Notes under the pieces: generated by a model | Databases searched by the model: none | What the model saw: the letters and a program-made list of their open reading frames with translations, nothing else | Told to the model about the DNA's origin: nothing | Assembly: GCA_001570385.1 (NCBI GenBank) | Contig: BBYL01000007.1 | Coordinates: forward strand, 744,001 to 808,000 | Direction of reading: 5' to 3' | Source: Microtetraspora glauca | GTDB taxonomy: Bacteria > Actinomycetota > Actinomycetes > Streptosporangiales > Streptosporangiaceae | Length of the DNA: 64,000 nt | Shown here: piece by piece, positions 29,502 through 38,035 of the stretch | How the letters are laid out: every line of letters starts with the position of its first letter | Position numbering within the stretch: the first letter of the stretch is position 1 | Made by a program: the position numbers and the translations under genes

Positions 29502-30391
29502 GACAGCTCGAACAGATCTTCCGTACGGCGGGGGTCACCGGACGGCTGCACGCGGTGGACATCGACACCGGTCGCGAGGTCGGGCTGGGCGCCGACGAGC
29601 CCGTCGTGCTGGCCTCGGTGTTCAAGGTGCCGCTGCTGGTCGCGTTCCACCGCAAGGCCGAGCGCGGGCTGCTGGACCCGGGGGAGCGGATCACCGTCCC
29701 GGCGGAGGGGCGTCCCGGGGGCGGCACGGGCCTGTCGGCCATGCTGGACGAGGTGACGGCGTCCCTCAGGGACCTCGCCTATCTCATGATCAGCGTGAGC
29801 GACAACACCTCGGCGGACGCGCTGCTCGCACGGGTCGGGCTGGACGAGGTCAACGCCGTGCTCGCGGACCTCGGCCTGGCCGGAACGAGGGTGGAGCACT
29901 CGTGCGCCGAGCTGTTCACCGCCATGCGGGAGGACGCCGGCGCCGCGGACATGGCCGAGCTGTCCCAGATGACCACGGACCCCGGCGTGATCGCCCGGCT
30001 GCGCGTGCTGGATCCGGCGCGGACCAGCCGCAGCACCCCTCGGGACATGACCCGGCTGCTCGGCCTGATCTGGCGGGACGAGGCCGCCGGGCCCGAGTCG
30101 TGCTCGGCCGTACGACGGCTGATGGGGCTCCAAGTGTGGCCGCACCGGCTCGCCTCCGGCTTCCCGTACGACGACGTGGCGGTCAGCGGCAAGACGGGCA
30201 CGCTGCCGACGATCCGGAACGAGGTGGGGGTGATCGAGTACCCCGACGGCGGCCGCTACGCCATCGCCGTCTTCACCCGGTCGATCGGCACCGCGCAGAA
30301 CCAGCCGAGGGCGGACGCGGCCATCGGCTCGGCCGCCCGTGTCGCGGTCGACCACCTGCGCGCGCCGTTCGTGGGGACGGGCACCATATGA
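29498..30391 (+). CDS. Class A beta-lactamase-fold serine hydrolase without signal peptide, BlaB-like
   Basis: Protein of 297 residues with the complete class A motif set: SxxK in LASVFKVPLLVAF, SDN in MISVSDNTSADALL and KTG in VAVSGKTGTLPTIRNEVGVI. A Glu-containing omega-loop position is not obvious; ELSQMTTDPGV occupies that region. It starts directly with the fold (MRQLEQIFRTAGVTGRLHAVDIDTG) and has no Sec, Tat or lipoprotein signal, so it is predicted to be cytoplasmic, which is unusual for a beta-lactamase. With the coupled LysR gene it matches the BlaB regulator type, which senses rather than degrades. A leaderless resistance enzyme or esterase is the alternative. Confidence 0.87.
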   Translation: MRQLEQIFRTAGVTGRLHAVDIDTGREVGLGADEPVVLASVFKVPLLVAFHRKAERGLLDPGERITVPAEGRPGGGTGLSAMLDEVTASLRDLAYLMISVSDNTSADALLARVGLDEVNAVLADLGLAGTRVEHSCAELFTAMREDAGAADMAELSQMTTDPGVIARLRVLDPARTSRSTPRDMTRLLGLIWRDEAAGPESCSAVRRLMGLQVWPHRLASGFPYDDVAVSGKTGTLPTIRNEVGVIEYPDGGRYAIAVFTRSIGTAQNQPRADAAIGSAARVAVDHLRAPFVGTGTI

Positions 30392-30454
30392 CGGCCTCTC
30401 CGTATGTGGGTGGAGGTGGTGACACGCCGCGCCCGTCTCGTCAAGATGGGGTGC

Positions 30455-32380
30455 ATGGTTGAGGAAGGTGCTCTGCTGTGGGAACCCACCGCGGAGGTTG
30501 TGCGCGACGCCAGGATCACCCGCTACACCGAGTGGCTGGGGAGGCCGGGTGACTACCAGGACGTGTGGAACTGGTCGGTCGATTCGCCGGCCGAGTTCTG
30601 GACGTCGATCTGGGACTATTTCGACGTGCTGGGCGACCGTGGGGACGGGCCCGTCCTCCACGGGACGATGCCGGACGTCACCTGGTTCGAGGGCACGACC
30701 CTCAACTACGCGGAGAACGCGCTGCGCGGCGATCCCGACCGCCTTGCCGTGATATTTCGTGATGAATCCGGAAACAGGCGGACGTACACGCTGGGTGAGC
30801 TGCGCGCCGAGGTGGGCCGGGTCCGCGCCGGTCTCGCCCGGCTCGGGGTGCGGCGCGGTGACCGCGTCGCCGGATATGTGCCGAACATCCCCGAAGCGCT
30901 GATCGCATTCCTGGCCACGGCCTCGCTGGGAGCGATCTGGTCGTCCTGCTCGCCCGACTTCGGGGCGCCCAGCGTCATCGACCGGTTCACCCAGATCGAG
31001 CCGAAGGTGCTCGTCGCCGTCGAAGGCTACCGCTACAACGGCAAGGCGTTCGGCCGCGCGGACGTCGTGCGCGACATCGCCGCGAAGCTGCCGAGCCTGG
31101 CCGCGACCGTGTGGATCGGCTCCACCCCGGGCGCGGAGCGAGACGGTACGGCCGCCGCCGAGCTGGGCTGGGAGGAACTGCGGGCCGAGGCGGCGGAGCC
31201 GGAGTTCGATCGGGTCCCCTTCGGCCACCCGCTCTGGGTGCTCTACTCCTCGGGAACCACCGGGTTGCCCAAGCCGATCGTGCACGGCCACGGCGGCATC
31301 GTGCTCGAACACCTGAAGGCGCTCAGCTTCCACCAGGATCTGGGCGAGGGCGACGTGTTCTTCTGGTACACCACCACCGGCTGGATGATGTGGAACTTCC
31401 TCATCGGCGGCCTGCTCGTGGGGTCCACCGTCGTGCTGTACGACGGAAGCGCCGCCCACCCGGACACCGGAGCCCTGTGGGAGCTGGCCGCCCAGGAGGG
31501 GGTCACCTACTTCGGGACCGGCGCGCCGTACATCGTGGCGTCGATGAAGGCGGGAGTACGGCCGTCCGGGCTGGACCGGCTGCGGGGGATCGGCTCGACG
31601 GGGTCACCCCTGCCGCCCGAGGGCTTCGCCTGGATCTACTCCGACGTGAAGCCCGACGTGCAGCTCGGCTCGTTCTCCGGCGGCACGGACGTGTGCACGG
31701 GCTTCGTCGGCGCGGTGCCGCTGCTGCCGATCAGGGCCGGCGTGATCCCGTGCCGCTGCCTGGGTGCCCGCGTGGAGTCCTTCGACCCGGCCGGGGAACC
31801 CGTGATCGGCGAGGTGGGCGAGCTGGTGGTGACCGCGCCCATGCCCTCGATGCCGGTCATGTTCTGGAACGACCCGTCCGGCGACCGCTACCGGGAGTCG
31901 TACTTCGCCGACTACCCGGGCGTCTGGCGGCACGGGGACTGGATCAAGATCCTGCCCGGCGGCGGATGCGTCATCTACGGCCGGTCCGACTCCACGCTCA
32001 ACCGCGGCGGCGTCCGCATGGGAACGAGCGAGTTCTACCGGGTCGTCGAGAGGTTCGAGGAGATCGAGGACAGCCTCGTGATCGACACCGGCCAGCTCGG
32101 CCAGGACGGCCGCCTGCTGCTCTACGTCACCCTCGTGCCCGGTGCGGAGCTGTCCGACGGGCTGGTCGCCCGGCTGCGTACGGCGCTGCGGACCGAGCTG
32201 TCCCCCCGCCACGTGCCGGACGAGTTCCATCGGGTCCCCGGCATCCCGAGGACCCTGTCGGGCAAGAAGCTCGAGGTCCCGGTGCGGAAGATCCTGCTCG
32301 GCACCCCCGTCGAGAAGGCCGCCAACCCCGACGCCATGGCCAACCCCGAGGTCCTCAGCCACTTCGTCCCCGAACTCTGA
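30455..32380 (+). CDS. Acetoacetyl-CoA synthetase
   Basis: Adenylate-forming enzyme of 641 residues that activates acetoacetate to acetoacetyl-CoA with ATP. Diagnostic features: the acetoacetate-CoA ligase N-terminus (ITRYTEWLGRPGDYQDVWNWSVDSPAEFWTSIWDYFDV), the P-loop-like WVLYSSGTTGLPKPIVHGHGG, WMMWNFLIGGLLVGSTVVLYDG, the Asp in GVWRHGDWIKI, and the C-terminal catalytic Lys in RTLSGKKLEVPVRKIL. Substrate choice rests on family similarity over acetyl-CoA synthetase. ATG at 30455 was chosen; upstream in-frame starts exist back to 30404. It is tail to tail with the response regulator gene. Confidence 0.92.
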   Translation: MVEEGALLWEPTAEVVRDARITRYTEWLGRPGDYQDVWNWSVDSPAEFWTSIWDYFDVLGDRGDGPVLHGTMPDVTWFEGTTLNYAENALRGDPDRLAVIFRDESGNRRTYTLGELRAEVGRVRAGLARLGVRRGDRVAGYVPNIPEALIAFLATASLGAIWSSCSPDFGAPSVIDRFTQIEPKVLVAVEGYRYNGKAFGRADVVRDIAAKLPSLAATVWIGSTPGAERDGTAAAELGWEELRAEAAEPEFDRVPFGHPLWVLYSSGTTGLPKPIVHGHGGIVLEHLKALSFHQDLGEGDVFFWYTTTGWMMWNFLIGGLLVGSTVVLYDGSAAHPDTGALWELAAQEGVTYFGTGAPYIVASMKAGVRPSGLDRLRGIGSTGSPLPPEGFAWIYSDVKPDVQLGSFSGGTDVCTGFVGAVPLLPIRAGVIPCRCLGARVESFDPAGEPVIGEVGELVVTAPMPSMPVMFWNDPSGDRYRESYFADYPGVWRHGDWIKILPGGGCVIYGRSDSTLNRGGVRMGTSEFYRVVERFEEIEDSLVIDTGQLGQDGRLLLYVTLVPGAELSDGLVARLRTALRTELSPRHVPDEFHRVPGIPRTLSGKKLEVPVRKILLGTPVEKAANPDAMANPEVLSHFVPEL

Positions 32381-32423
32381 CCAACGGACGCGATCCAGGT
32401 GAACGCGATCACCGGCGGCACTG

Positions 32424-33086
32424 TCAGGATCTGAGACCGGTCTCGTAGGCGACGATGACGAGCTGGGCGCGGTCGCGCGCGTTCAGCTTCGTCAGCAGCC
32501 GGCCGACATGGGTCTTGACCGTGGCCATGCTGAGGTGCAGGTGCTCGGCGATCTCGGTGTTGGACAACCCGTGGGCGATCAGACCGAGCACCTCGCGCTC
32601 GCGCTCCGTCACCCCGTCGAGCACGCGGGAGAACGGCCGCGCGGGCTCCGGCCTGCGGGCGAACTCGGCGATGAGCCGCCGGGTCACGCTGGGCGCGAGC
32701 AGCGCCTCGCCCGCGGCGACGACCTCGATCGCGGCCAGCAGGTCCTTCGGCGGCGTGTCCTTGAGTAGGAACCCGCTCGCCCCCGCGCGCAGCGCGCCGT
32801 ACACGTATGCGTCCAGGTCGAACGTCGTGAGGATGAGCACCCGTACGCCGGCCGTCTCCGGCGAGCCGCAGATCCTGCGGGTCGCCTCGATGCCGTCCAT
32901 CTCCGGCATCCGGACGTCCATGAGGACCACGTCCGGGTGTTCGCCGCGCGCCAGGTCCACCGCCTCCGCGCCGGTGCCCGCCTCGCCGACCACCGTCAGG
33001 CCGGGCGCCGTCTCGACCAGAAGCCGGAAGCTGCCGCGCAGCAGGGCCTGGTCGTCCGCGATGAGCACGCGCACCGGCTCGCTCAC
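32424..33086 (-). CDS. NarL-family response regulator
   Basis: Regulator of 220 residues: receiver domain (about 1-120) with DDQ, phosphoacceptor Asp in [13 protein letters not shown], Thr in LILTTFD and Lys in FLLKDTPPKDL; LuxR helix-turn-helix (about 152-215) VTEREREVLGLIAHGLSNTEIAEHLHLSMATVKTHV. GTG at 33086 overlaps the TGA of the kinase gene as GTGA. It pairs with the upstream kinase and probably controls the divergent ABC exporter. The signal is unknown. Confidence 0.94.
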   Translation of the reverse strand: MSEPVRVLIADDQALLRGSFRLLVETAPGLTVVGEAGTGAEAVDLARGEHPDVVLMDVRMPEMDGIEATRRICGSPETAGVRVLILTTFDLDAYVYGALRAGASGFLLKDTPPKDLLAAIEVVAAGEALLAPSVTRRLIAEFARRPEPARPFSRVLDGVTEREREVLGLIAHGLSNTEIAEHLHLSMATVKTHVGRLLTKLNARDRAQLVIVAYETGLRS

Positions 33087-34300
33087 GACTCCTCCATCAT
33101 CAGGTGACGCGGTTCGTACGGCAGGCGGGCGGACACGCCGAACCCGCCTTCGCGCCGCGGCCCGGCCGTGAACGCTCCGCCGTACATCATGACGCGCTCG
33201 CGCATCCCGGTCAGGCCGTGGCCCGCGGTGTGGGGGAGGACGCGGTGGCCGGGACCGTCGTCGGTCACCTCGATCAGCACCTCGCGTCCGTCGGCCTCGA
33301 TCCGCACCCGGCAGCGGGCCGGGGCCGCGTGCTTCACCACGTTGGTCAGGGACTCCTGGGCGATCCGGTAGATCGACAGCTCGACGCCCTCCGGCAGGTC
33401 GTCCGCGCCGCGTACGTCCAGATCGACGTGTACCCCGGCCAGCGCGGCGCGCTCGGCCAGCGTGGGCAGCCCGGAGAGCCCCGGCGCGGGAGCGAGGTCG
33501 ACGTCGGTCTCCGAGCGGAGGACGCCGAGCATGTGGCGCATCTCCGTGAGCGCGTCGCGGCTGGTCGCCTCGATCACGCGCAGCGCCTCCACCGTGTCGT
33601 CCGGCCGCGCCCCGGCGACGTGGTGGGCGATGCCCGCCTTGACCGCGATCAGGCTCAGGCTGTGCGCGACGATGTCGTGGAGCTCGCGCGCGATGCGCAG
33701 CCGTTCCTCGGCCACCGCGCGCCGCGCGAGCTGCTCGGCCCAGCGCGCCGCGTACGCCCGCCGCTCCCGTACGGCACGGCCGATCGTGTACGTCCCGCCC
33801 ATGGCCACCAGGCCGACGGGGATCAGGCCGAGGCGGTTCATCCACAACGAGGGTGTCGCGGGCAGGGACAACCCGAGGGTGAGCAGCCCGATGAAGCCCG
33901 TCCCCGAGAGCACGCCGACGGCCGACGTCGCGACCCGGCCGACCGCTCTCCGGCCCGCCACGACGGTGTACAGCGCGTAGGAGGCGGCGACGAACGGGTC
34001 CCGCATGACCCCGAGGAACACCGCCGCCAGCGACAACGCCAGGACGGCGCAGAAGACCGGGACCGGCCACAGCCGCCGGACCGCGACAGGAAGCCCCACC
34101 CCCGCCACGATCAGCCCGTCGACCCACATGGGGACTCCGGGGACGTACGCCTGCCCGGGGGCGAGCGTCCGCGAGAGCAGCACGCACGAGTACGCCGCGG
34201 CGGCCAGGCAGTCGAGCGCGATCAACGTGCGCCGGGAGAACGACGGCCCGTTCCCCGGCCCCGCGCCCCCGAACCCCGCGCCCTGGGGGGAATCGTCCAC
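33083..34300 (-). CDS. DesK/HPK7-type sensor histidine kinase
   Basis: Kinase of 405 residues with about five to six N-terminal membrane segments (residues about 20-170) and no large extracytoplasmic domain. The HisKA_3 motif is RIARELHDIVAHSLSLIAVKAGIAHH; the ATPase domain carries LTNVVKHAAPARCRVRI and GHGLTGMRERVMMYGGAFTAGPRREGGFGVSARLP. Such kinases often sense membrane state or antimicrobial stress and sit beside ABC exporters, as here. GTG at 34300 (VDDSPQGAG) is preferred; the longer frame to 34426 would run across the exporter's promoter and start codon. Confidence 0.92.
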   Translation of the reverse strand: MDDSPQGAGFGGAGPGNGPSFSRRTLIALDCLAAAAYSCVLLSRTLAPGQAYVPGVPMWVDGLIVAGVGLPVAVRRLWPVPVFCAVLALSLAAVFLGVMRDPFVAASYALYTVVAGRRAVGRVATSAVGVLSGTGFIGLLTLGLSLPATPSLWMNRLGLIPVGLVAMGGTYTIGRAVRERRAYAARWAEQLARRAVAEERLRIARELHDIVAHSLSLIAVKAGIAHHVAGARPDDTVEALRVIEATSRDALTEMRHMLGVLRSETDVDLAPAPGLSGLPTLAERAALAGVHVDLDVRGADDLPEGVELSIYRIAQESLTNVVKHAAPARCRVRIEADGREVLIEVTDDGPGHRVLPHTAGHGLTGMRERVMMYGGAFTAGPRREGGFGVSARLPYEPRHLMMEES

Positions 34301-34400
34301 GCGCCGACGGTACCCGCGCCGCGCCCGCGCCGCCTCCGTCCGTGGGTTGTCATCCCGTGGTCCGATGTGCCGAGCGGCTCCGTACGGGACCGTGGCGGTC

Positions 34401-35120
34401 ATGATCGAAGTGAGAGATCTGGTCAAACGCTACGGGGGCACCACCGCGGTCGACGGGCTGTCCTTCCAGGTGAGGCCGGGGCAGGTCACCGGCTTCCTCG
34501 GTCCCAACGGCGCGGGGAAGTCGACGACCATGCGCGTCCTCCTGGGCCTGGCCGCGCCGACCTCCGGCGAGGCGCTCATCGACGGTCGCCGCTACGCCAC
34601 GATCCGGCGGCCGGCGCACCGCGTGGGCGCGCTGCTGGACGCGGGCGCGGTGCACGGCGGGCGCAGCGCGTACGACCACCTGCTCAGCCTGGCCCGCACG
34701 AACGGGATCCGGCCGCGCCGGGTGATCGCCCTGCTGGAGGAGGTGGGCCTCGCGGGCGTCGCGCGGAAGCGTGTCGGGGGCTTCTCCCTCGGGATGAGGC
34801 AGCGGCTCGGCATCGCCGCCGCGCTGCTCGGCGATCCGGGCGTGCTCCTGTTCGACGAGCCGGTCAACGGCCTGGACCCCGAGGGCGTCCGGTGGATCCG
34901 CGAGCTGATGCGGTCGCTCGCGGCCGAGGGCCGCACCGTCCTGCTGTCCAGCCACCTGATGAGCGAGATGGCGCTGACCGCCGACCATCTCCTGATCATC
35001 GGTCGCGGACGGCTGATCGCGGACTCCCCGACGCGCGACCTGACCCCGGACGGGACGTCGCTGGAGGACGTCTATCTGCGGATCACCGCCGGCAGCGTGG
35101 AGTTCGGGGCGGGCCGATGA
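34401..35120 (+). CDS. ABC transporter ATP-binding protein
   Basis: ATPase subunit of 239 residues: Walker A GPNGAGKS, Q loop, signature FSLGMRQRLGIAAALLGDP, Walker B VLLFDEPVNGLDPEGV and switch His in SSHLMSEM. The LSLARTNGIRPRRV region and lack of a substrate-binding protein gene place it with drug/antimicrobial-type exporters. ATG at 34401 starts MIEVRDLVKRYGG. It overlaps the permease gene as ATGA. The 100-base gap to the kinase gene holds the divergent promoters. Confidence 0.94.
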   Translation: MIEVRDLVKRYGGTTAVDGLSFQVRPGQVTGFLGPNGAGKSTTMRVLLGLAAPTSGEALIDGRRYATIRRPAHRVGALLDAGAVHGGRSAYDHLLSLARTNGIRPRRVIALLEEVGLAGVARKRVGGFSLGMRQRLGIAAALLGDPGVLLFDEPVNGLDPEGVRWIRELMRSLAAEGRTVLLSSHLMSEMALTADHLLIIGRGRLIADSPTRDLTPDGTSLEDVYLRITAGSVEFGAGR

Positions 35121-35920
35121 CCGGGGCGCTCTCCGCCGAGTGGCTGAAGATCCGCTCGGTCCGCTCGACGTACTACATCCTCGCCGTGGCAGCGGTGGCC
35201 GTGGTCCTCGCGGCCCTGTTCATCTGGCAGGGGGTGGTCGTGTGGGACGAGCTGCCGCCCGAGCGGCGGGCGCGGTTCGGCGCCATCCCGATGGAGGAGT
35301 ACACGCTTCCCGTGACCCAGCTCGCGCTGGGCGTGCTCGGCGTGCTGGCGATCACCTCCGAGTACGCCACGGGCACGATCAGGTCCACCCTCGTGGCGGT
35401 GCCGTCCAGGCGTGCGGTGCTGGCCGCCAAGGCCGGGGTCGTCGCCGCGGTCGCGCTGGCCGCCGGGGAGGCGGTGGTGTTCGCGACGTTTCTCGTCACC
35501 CGGGCGATCGTGGGGGATCGTCCCTTCCCCGGCCACACCACGGGCCTGTGGCACCAGACGCCGCAACTGCTCCTGCTGGGTCTCTCGGTGATGGCGTTCG
35601 CTCTGATCGGGCTGGCCTTCGGGGTGATGACGCGGTCCACCGCCGGGGCGGTCATCTCGGTCGTCGTGCTGCTGTTCGTGGCCCCGGCCTTCATCACGTA
35701 CCTGCCGGACCCGTGGGGAAGGCGGTTGTCCGCGGTGATGCTGCCGAACCTGCCCGACCAGGTCGCGGGCGCGCTGGGCTGGTCGTCGCCTGAGATCTAC
35801 GTGGGTCCGTGGGCGCGGGTCGCCGTCCTGTCGCCGGGCTGGGCGGCGACGGTGCTCGCCGCGTACATCGTGGTGCCCCTCGCCGCGGCGGCCGTCGTGT
35901 TCCGCCGCCGCGACGCGTGA
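35117..35920 (+). CDS. ABC transporter permease (ABC-2 type)
   Basis: Membrane protein of 267 residues with six predicted membrane segments and the ABC-2 family start MTGALSAEWLKIRSVRSTYYI. A typical inner signature is LGVLAITSEYATGTIRSTLVAVPSRRAVLAAKA. Translationally coupled to the ATPase, with which it forms a homodimer-type exporter. Substrate unknown. Confidence 0.92.
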   Translation: MTGALSAEWLKIRSVRSTYYILAVAAVAVVLAALFIWQGVVVWDELPPERRARFGAIPMEEYTLPVTQLALGVLGVLAITSEYATGTIRSTLVAVPSRRAVLAAKAGVVAAVALAAGEAVVFATFLVTRAIVGDRPFPGHTTGLWHQTPQLLLLGLSVMAFALIGLAFGVMTRSTAGAVISVVVLLFVAPAFITYLPDPWGRRLSAVMLPNLPDQVAGALGWSSPEIYVGPWARVAVLSPGWAATVLAAYIVVPLAAAAVVFRRRDA

Positions 35921-35926
35921 CGCCCC

Positions 35927-37402
35927 TCAGACGCCCTGGGGGAGACGGAACAGGCGTCCGGGGTCGTACGCGGCCTTGACCCGGGCCAGCCGGTCGGCGT
36001 TGGCCCCGTAGTACTGCCGCCGCCAGGCCGGCAGCTCCGGGTCGATGTAGTTGACGTACGCGTGGTCGCCGAAGTGGGGCCGCATCGCCGTGTGGGCCGC
36101 CCGGGTCCACGCGGCCGCCCCCGCCCTGTGCGCGTAGTACTGCACGCTGAACAGGGCCTCGCGGTGCGGGAACGCGGTGGCGTCGGGCGTGACCCGGCCG
36201 ACCGCGCCGCCGAGGGCGTCGAGGAGGACGGAGTGCCGCCCGGACGCGGCCACCTGCCCGATCAGCGCGCTGATCCCCGCCGCGGACAGCGGCGTGTACG
36301 CCATGTGCGACTTGGCCGAGAAGGAGTCGCGTACGAGCCGCCCGTTCGCGGTCTGGCCGGGCAGGGAGCCGGGGCGGTGGCACTGCGACACGGACAGCGT
36401 GGAGCAGCCCGCCATGATCATCATGGCGTGGTCGTACGACGACGCGCTGATCCACCGGCTCGACGGGTCCGCGCCCACCCGGTGGACGAGATCGGCGAGG
36501 AGCCGCTCGCAGCCCGCCCTGCCGCCCACGTACAGCCCGCCGATCTGCACGTCGGGCGAGGGGTCGTGGTTCAGGTGCAGGTTGGACCACATCGCGTCCG
36601 GCGCGTACGGCGCCCACGCCTGCCACGCCCTGACGGCCGCCGCCGCCTTCCTCCAGGGCCAGTGCAGGAAGAACACGGTGACGTCGCGGGTGGTGTGGGT
36701 CCGGAACGTGAAGGAGGTCGCCACGCCGAAGTTGCCGCCGCCGCCCCCACGGGACGCCCAGTACAGGTCGGGGTTCTCCGTGGCGGAGCAGGTGAGGACA
36801 CGCCCGTCGGCCGTCACGATCCGCGCCGATTCCAGCACGTCGCAGGTCAGGCCGTACTTCCGGGAGACCACGCCGATGCCGCCGCCCAGCGTCAGCCCGG
36901 CGACGCCGACCGTCGGGCATGATCCGGCGGGGATGCTGACCCCGTGCTTCCCGAGCTGGGAGTAGACGTCGACCAGCCGGGCGCCCGCGCCGACCGTCGC
37001 GTGGCCGCCCGAGTACCAGACCGAGCTCATCGGGGACACGTCGACGACCAGCCCCGGGCCGGTCGACCAGCCCGCGTAGCTGTGGCCGCCCGACCGTGAG
37101 GTCACCGCCACGCCGTACCGCCGGGCGAAGCCCAGGCATTCGGCGACGTCCGCCGCGGTCCGGCAGTAGGCGACGGCGGCGGGCCGCGTGGAGTCGAAGG
37201 CGGTGTTGAACACCAGGCGCGCGGCGTCGTAGGACGTGTCACCGGGGCGGACCAGCCGCCCGCCGAGCCCGCGGGCCAGTGCCGTCCAGTCCGCCGGCCG
37301 CGGACCCGCCCAGGCGGGCGTGCCGGACGCGAGGGCGGTACCCGACGCGATGGCCGTGCCGGCCAGCGCCGAGACACGGAGGAAGGCGCGCCGATCGATC
37401 AT
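35927..37402 (-). CDS. Tat-exported FAD-dependent oxidase, berberine-bridge-enzyme type
   Basis: Secreted flavoprotein of 491 residues. A twin-arginine signal begins MIDRRAFLRVSALAGTAIAS and ends near AWA (about 32). The FAD_binding_4 domain has RSGGHSYAGWSTGPGLVVDVS, whose His normally carries a covalent FAD link, and SCPTVGVAGLTLGGGIGVVSRKYGLTCD, whose first Cys matches the second link, so bicovalent flavin is expected. The C-terminal BBE domain is YVNYIDPELPAWRRQYYGANADRLARVKAAYDPGRLFRLPQGV. Family members oxidise carbohydrates or secondary metabolites with release of hydrogen peroxide; the substrate here is unknown. Tail to tail with the ABC permease. Confidence 0.9.
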   Translation of the reverse strand: MIDRRAFLRVSALAGTAIASGTALASGTPAWAGPRPADWTALARGLGGRLVRPGDTSYDAARLVFNTAFDSTRPAAVAYCRTAADVAECLGFARRYGVAVTSRSGGHSYAGWSTGPGLVVDVSPMSSVWYSGGHATVGAGARLVDVYSQLGKHGVSIPAGSCPTVGVAGLTLGGGIGVVSRKYGLTCDVLESARIVTADGRVLTCSATENPDLYWASRGGGGGNFGVATSFTFRTHTTRDVTVFFLHWPWRKAAAAVRAWQAWAPYAPDAMWSNLHLNHDPSPDVQIGGLYVGGRAGCERLLADLVHRVGADPSSRWISASSYDHAMMIMAGCSTLSVSQCHRPGSLPGQTANGRLVRDSFSAKSHMAYTPLSAAGISALIGQVAASGRHSVLLDALGGAVGRVTPDATAFPHREALFSVQYYAHRAGAAAWTRAAHTAMRPHFGDHAYVNYIDPELPAWRRQYYGANADRLARVKAAYDPGRLFRLPQGV

Positions 37403-38035
37403 GATTCACTCCCCGAGGTTCGATCTCCCTCGGTGAGACGCCCCGCGATCGGCGGTGGTTTGGTCACAGTCTGGTCACCGAGCCGGAGTGGTCAAGTTGA
37501 CGTGTGTGACGTTCTGAGGTGGTATCGGGATCGTGGGTGGCGTGGAGCTCCCGATCAATGGGGATCGGGAGACGAGACGGGCACCTGAGGAGAGATGGAC
37601 ATGTCGGGGACACGTCGGTCGCATCGCGGGATCTGGGGGCCTTCCCCCGGGCGGGTGACCCCGCCCGGCCGGGTGAACTCGCCAGCCCGGCGCGGCGGCC
37701 GCCGGAACCCGCGCTGTGGGATGCTGGACGCACCGTCCTCTCCCAGCGTGGCCGGTCCGCCTCGGATCACGAGGTCATGGACTCTCCGCTGACGGCGACC
37801 GGAGGCCGCGGATCGCACGATGACCCGCGGTTGTCGGCCGAGGGCCAGCCGAACCATGGTGAAGAAACCGCAACGTGGCGGACTTCACAGATGTCGGCGG
37901 CCAAATGGAGGTTCGGCCCGGAATCAGGCGCCGACCGCACATATTTCCCCTTTTGCGGAACGATGGCCCCGTCATGGGGCAGTACCACCAGGACCGCACG
38001 AGAACCCAGTACCTCACAAAGGAGTGAGTAGCGAG
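37403..38035. other. Intergenic stretch upstream of the glutamate dehydrogenase gene, no credible gene
   Basis: About 630 bases between divergent genes. The open frames here are Arg/Ser/Gly-rich with no family resemblance, no matched ribosome sites and no preferred frame, so I treat it as non-coding. It must hold the promoters of the oxidase gene and of the dehydrogenase gene. An AAAGGAGTGAG ribosome site ends the stretch. Its length suggests a long 5' leader or a small RNA, but I see no conserved structure that I can name. Confidence 0.5.

Noticed and set aside
37519..38031. 170-codon plus-strand frame before the dehydrogenase gene
   Set aside because: Amino-acid composition is random-like, no domain, no ribosome site; the dehydrogenase has its own good start at 38036.
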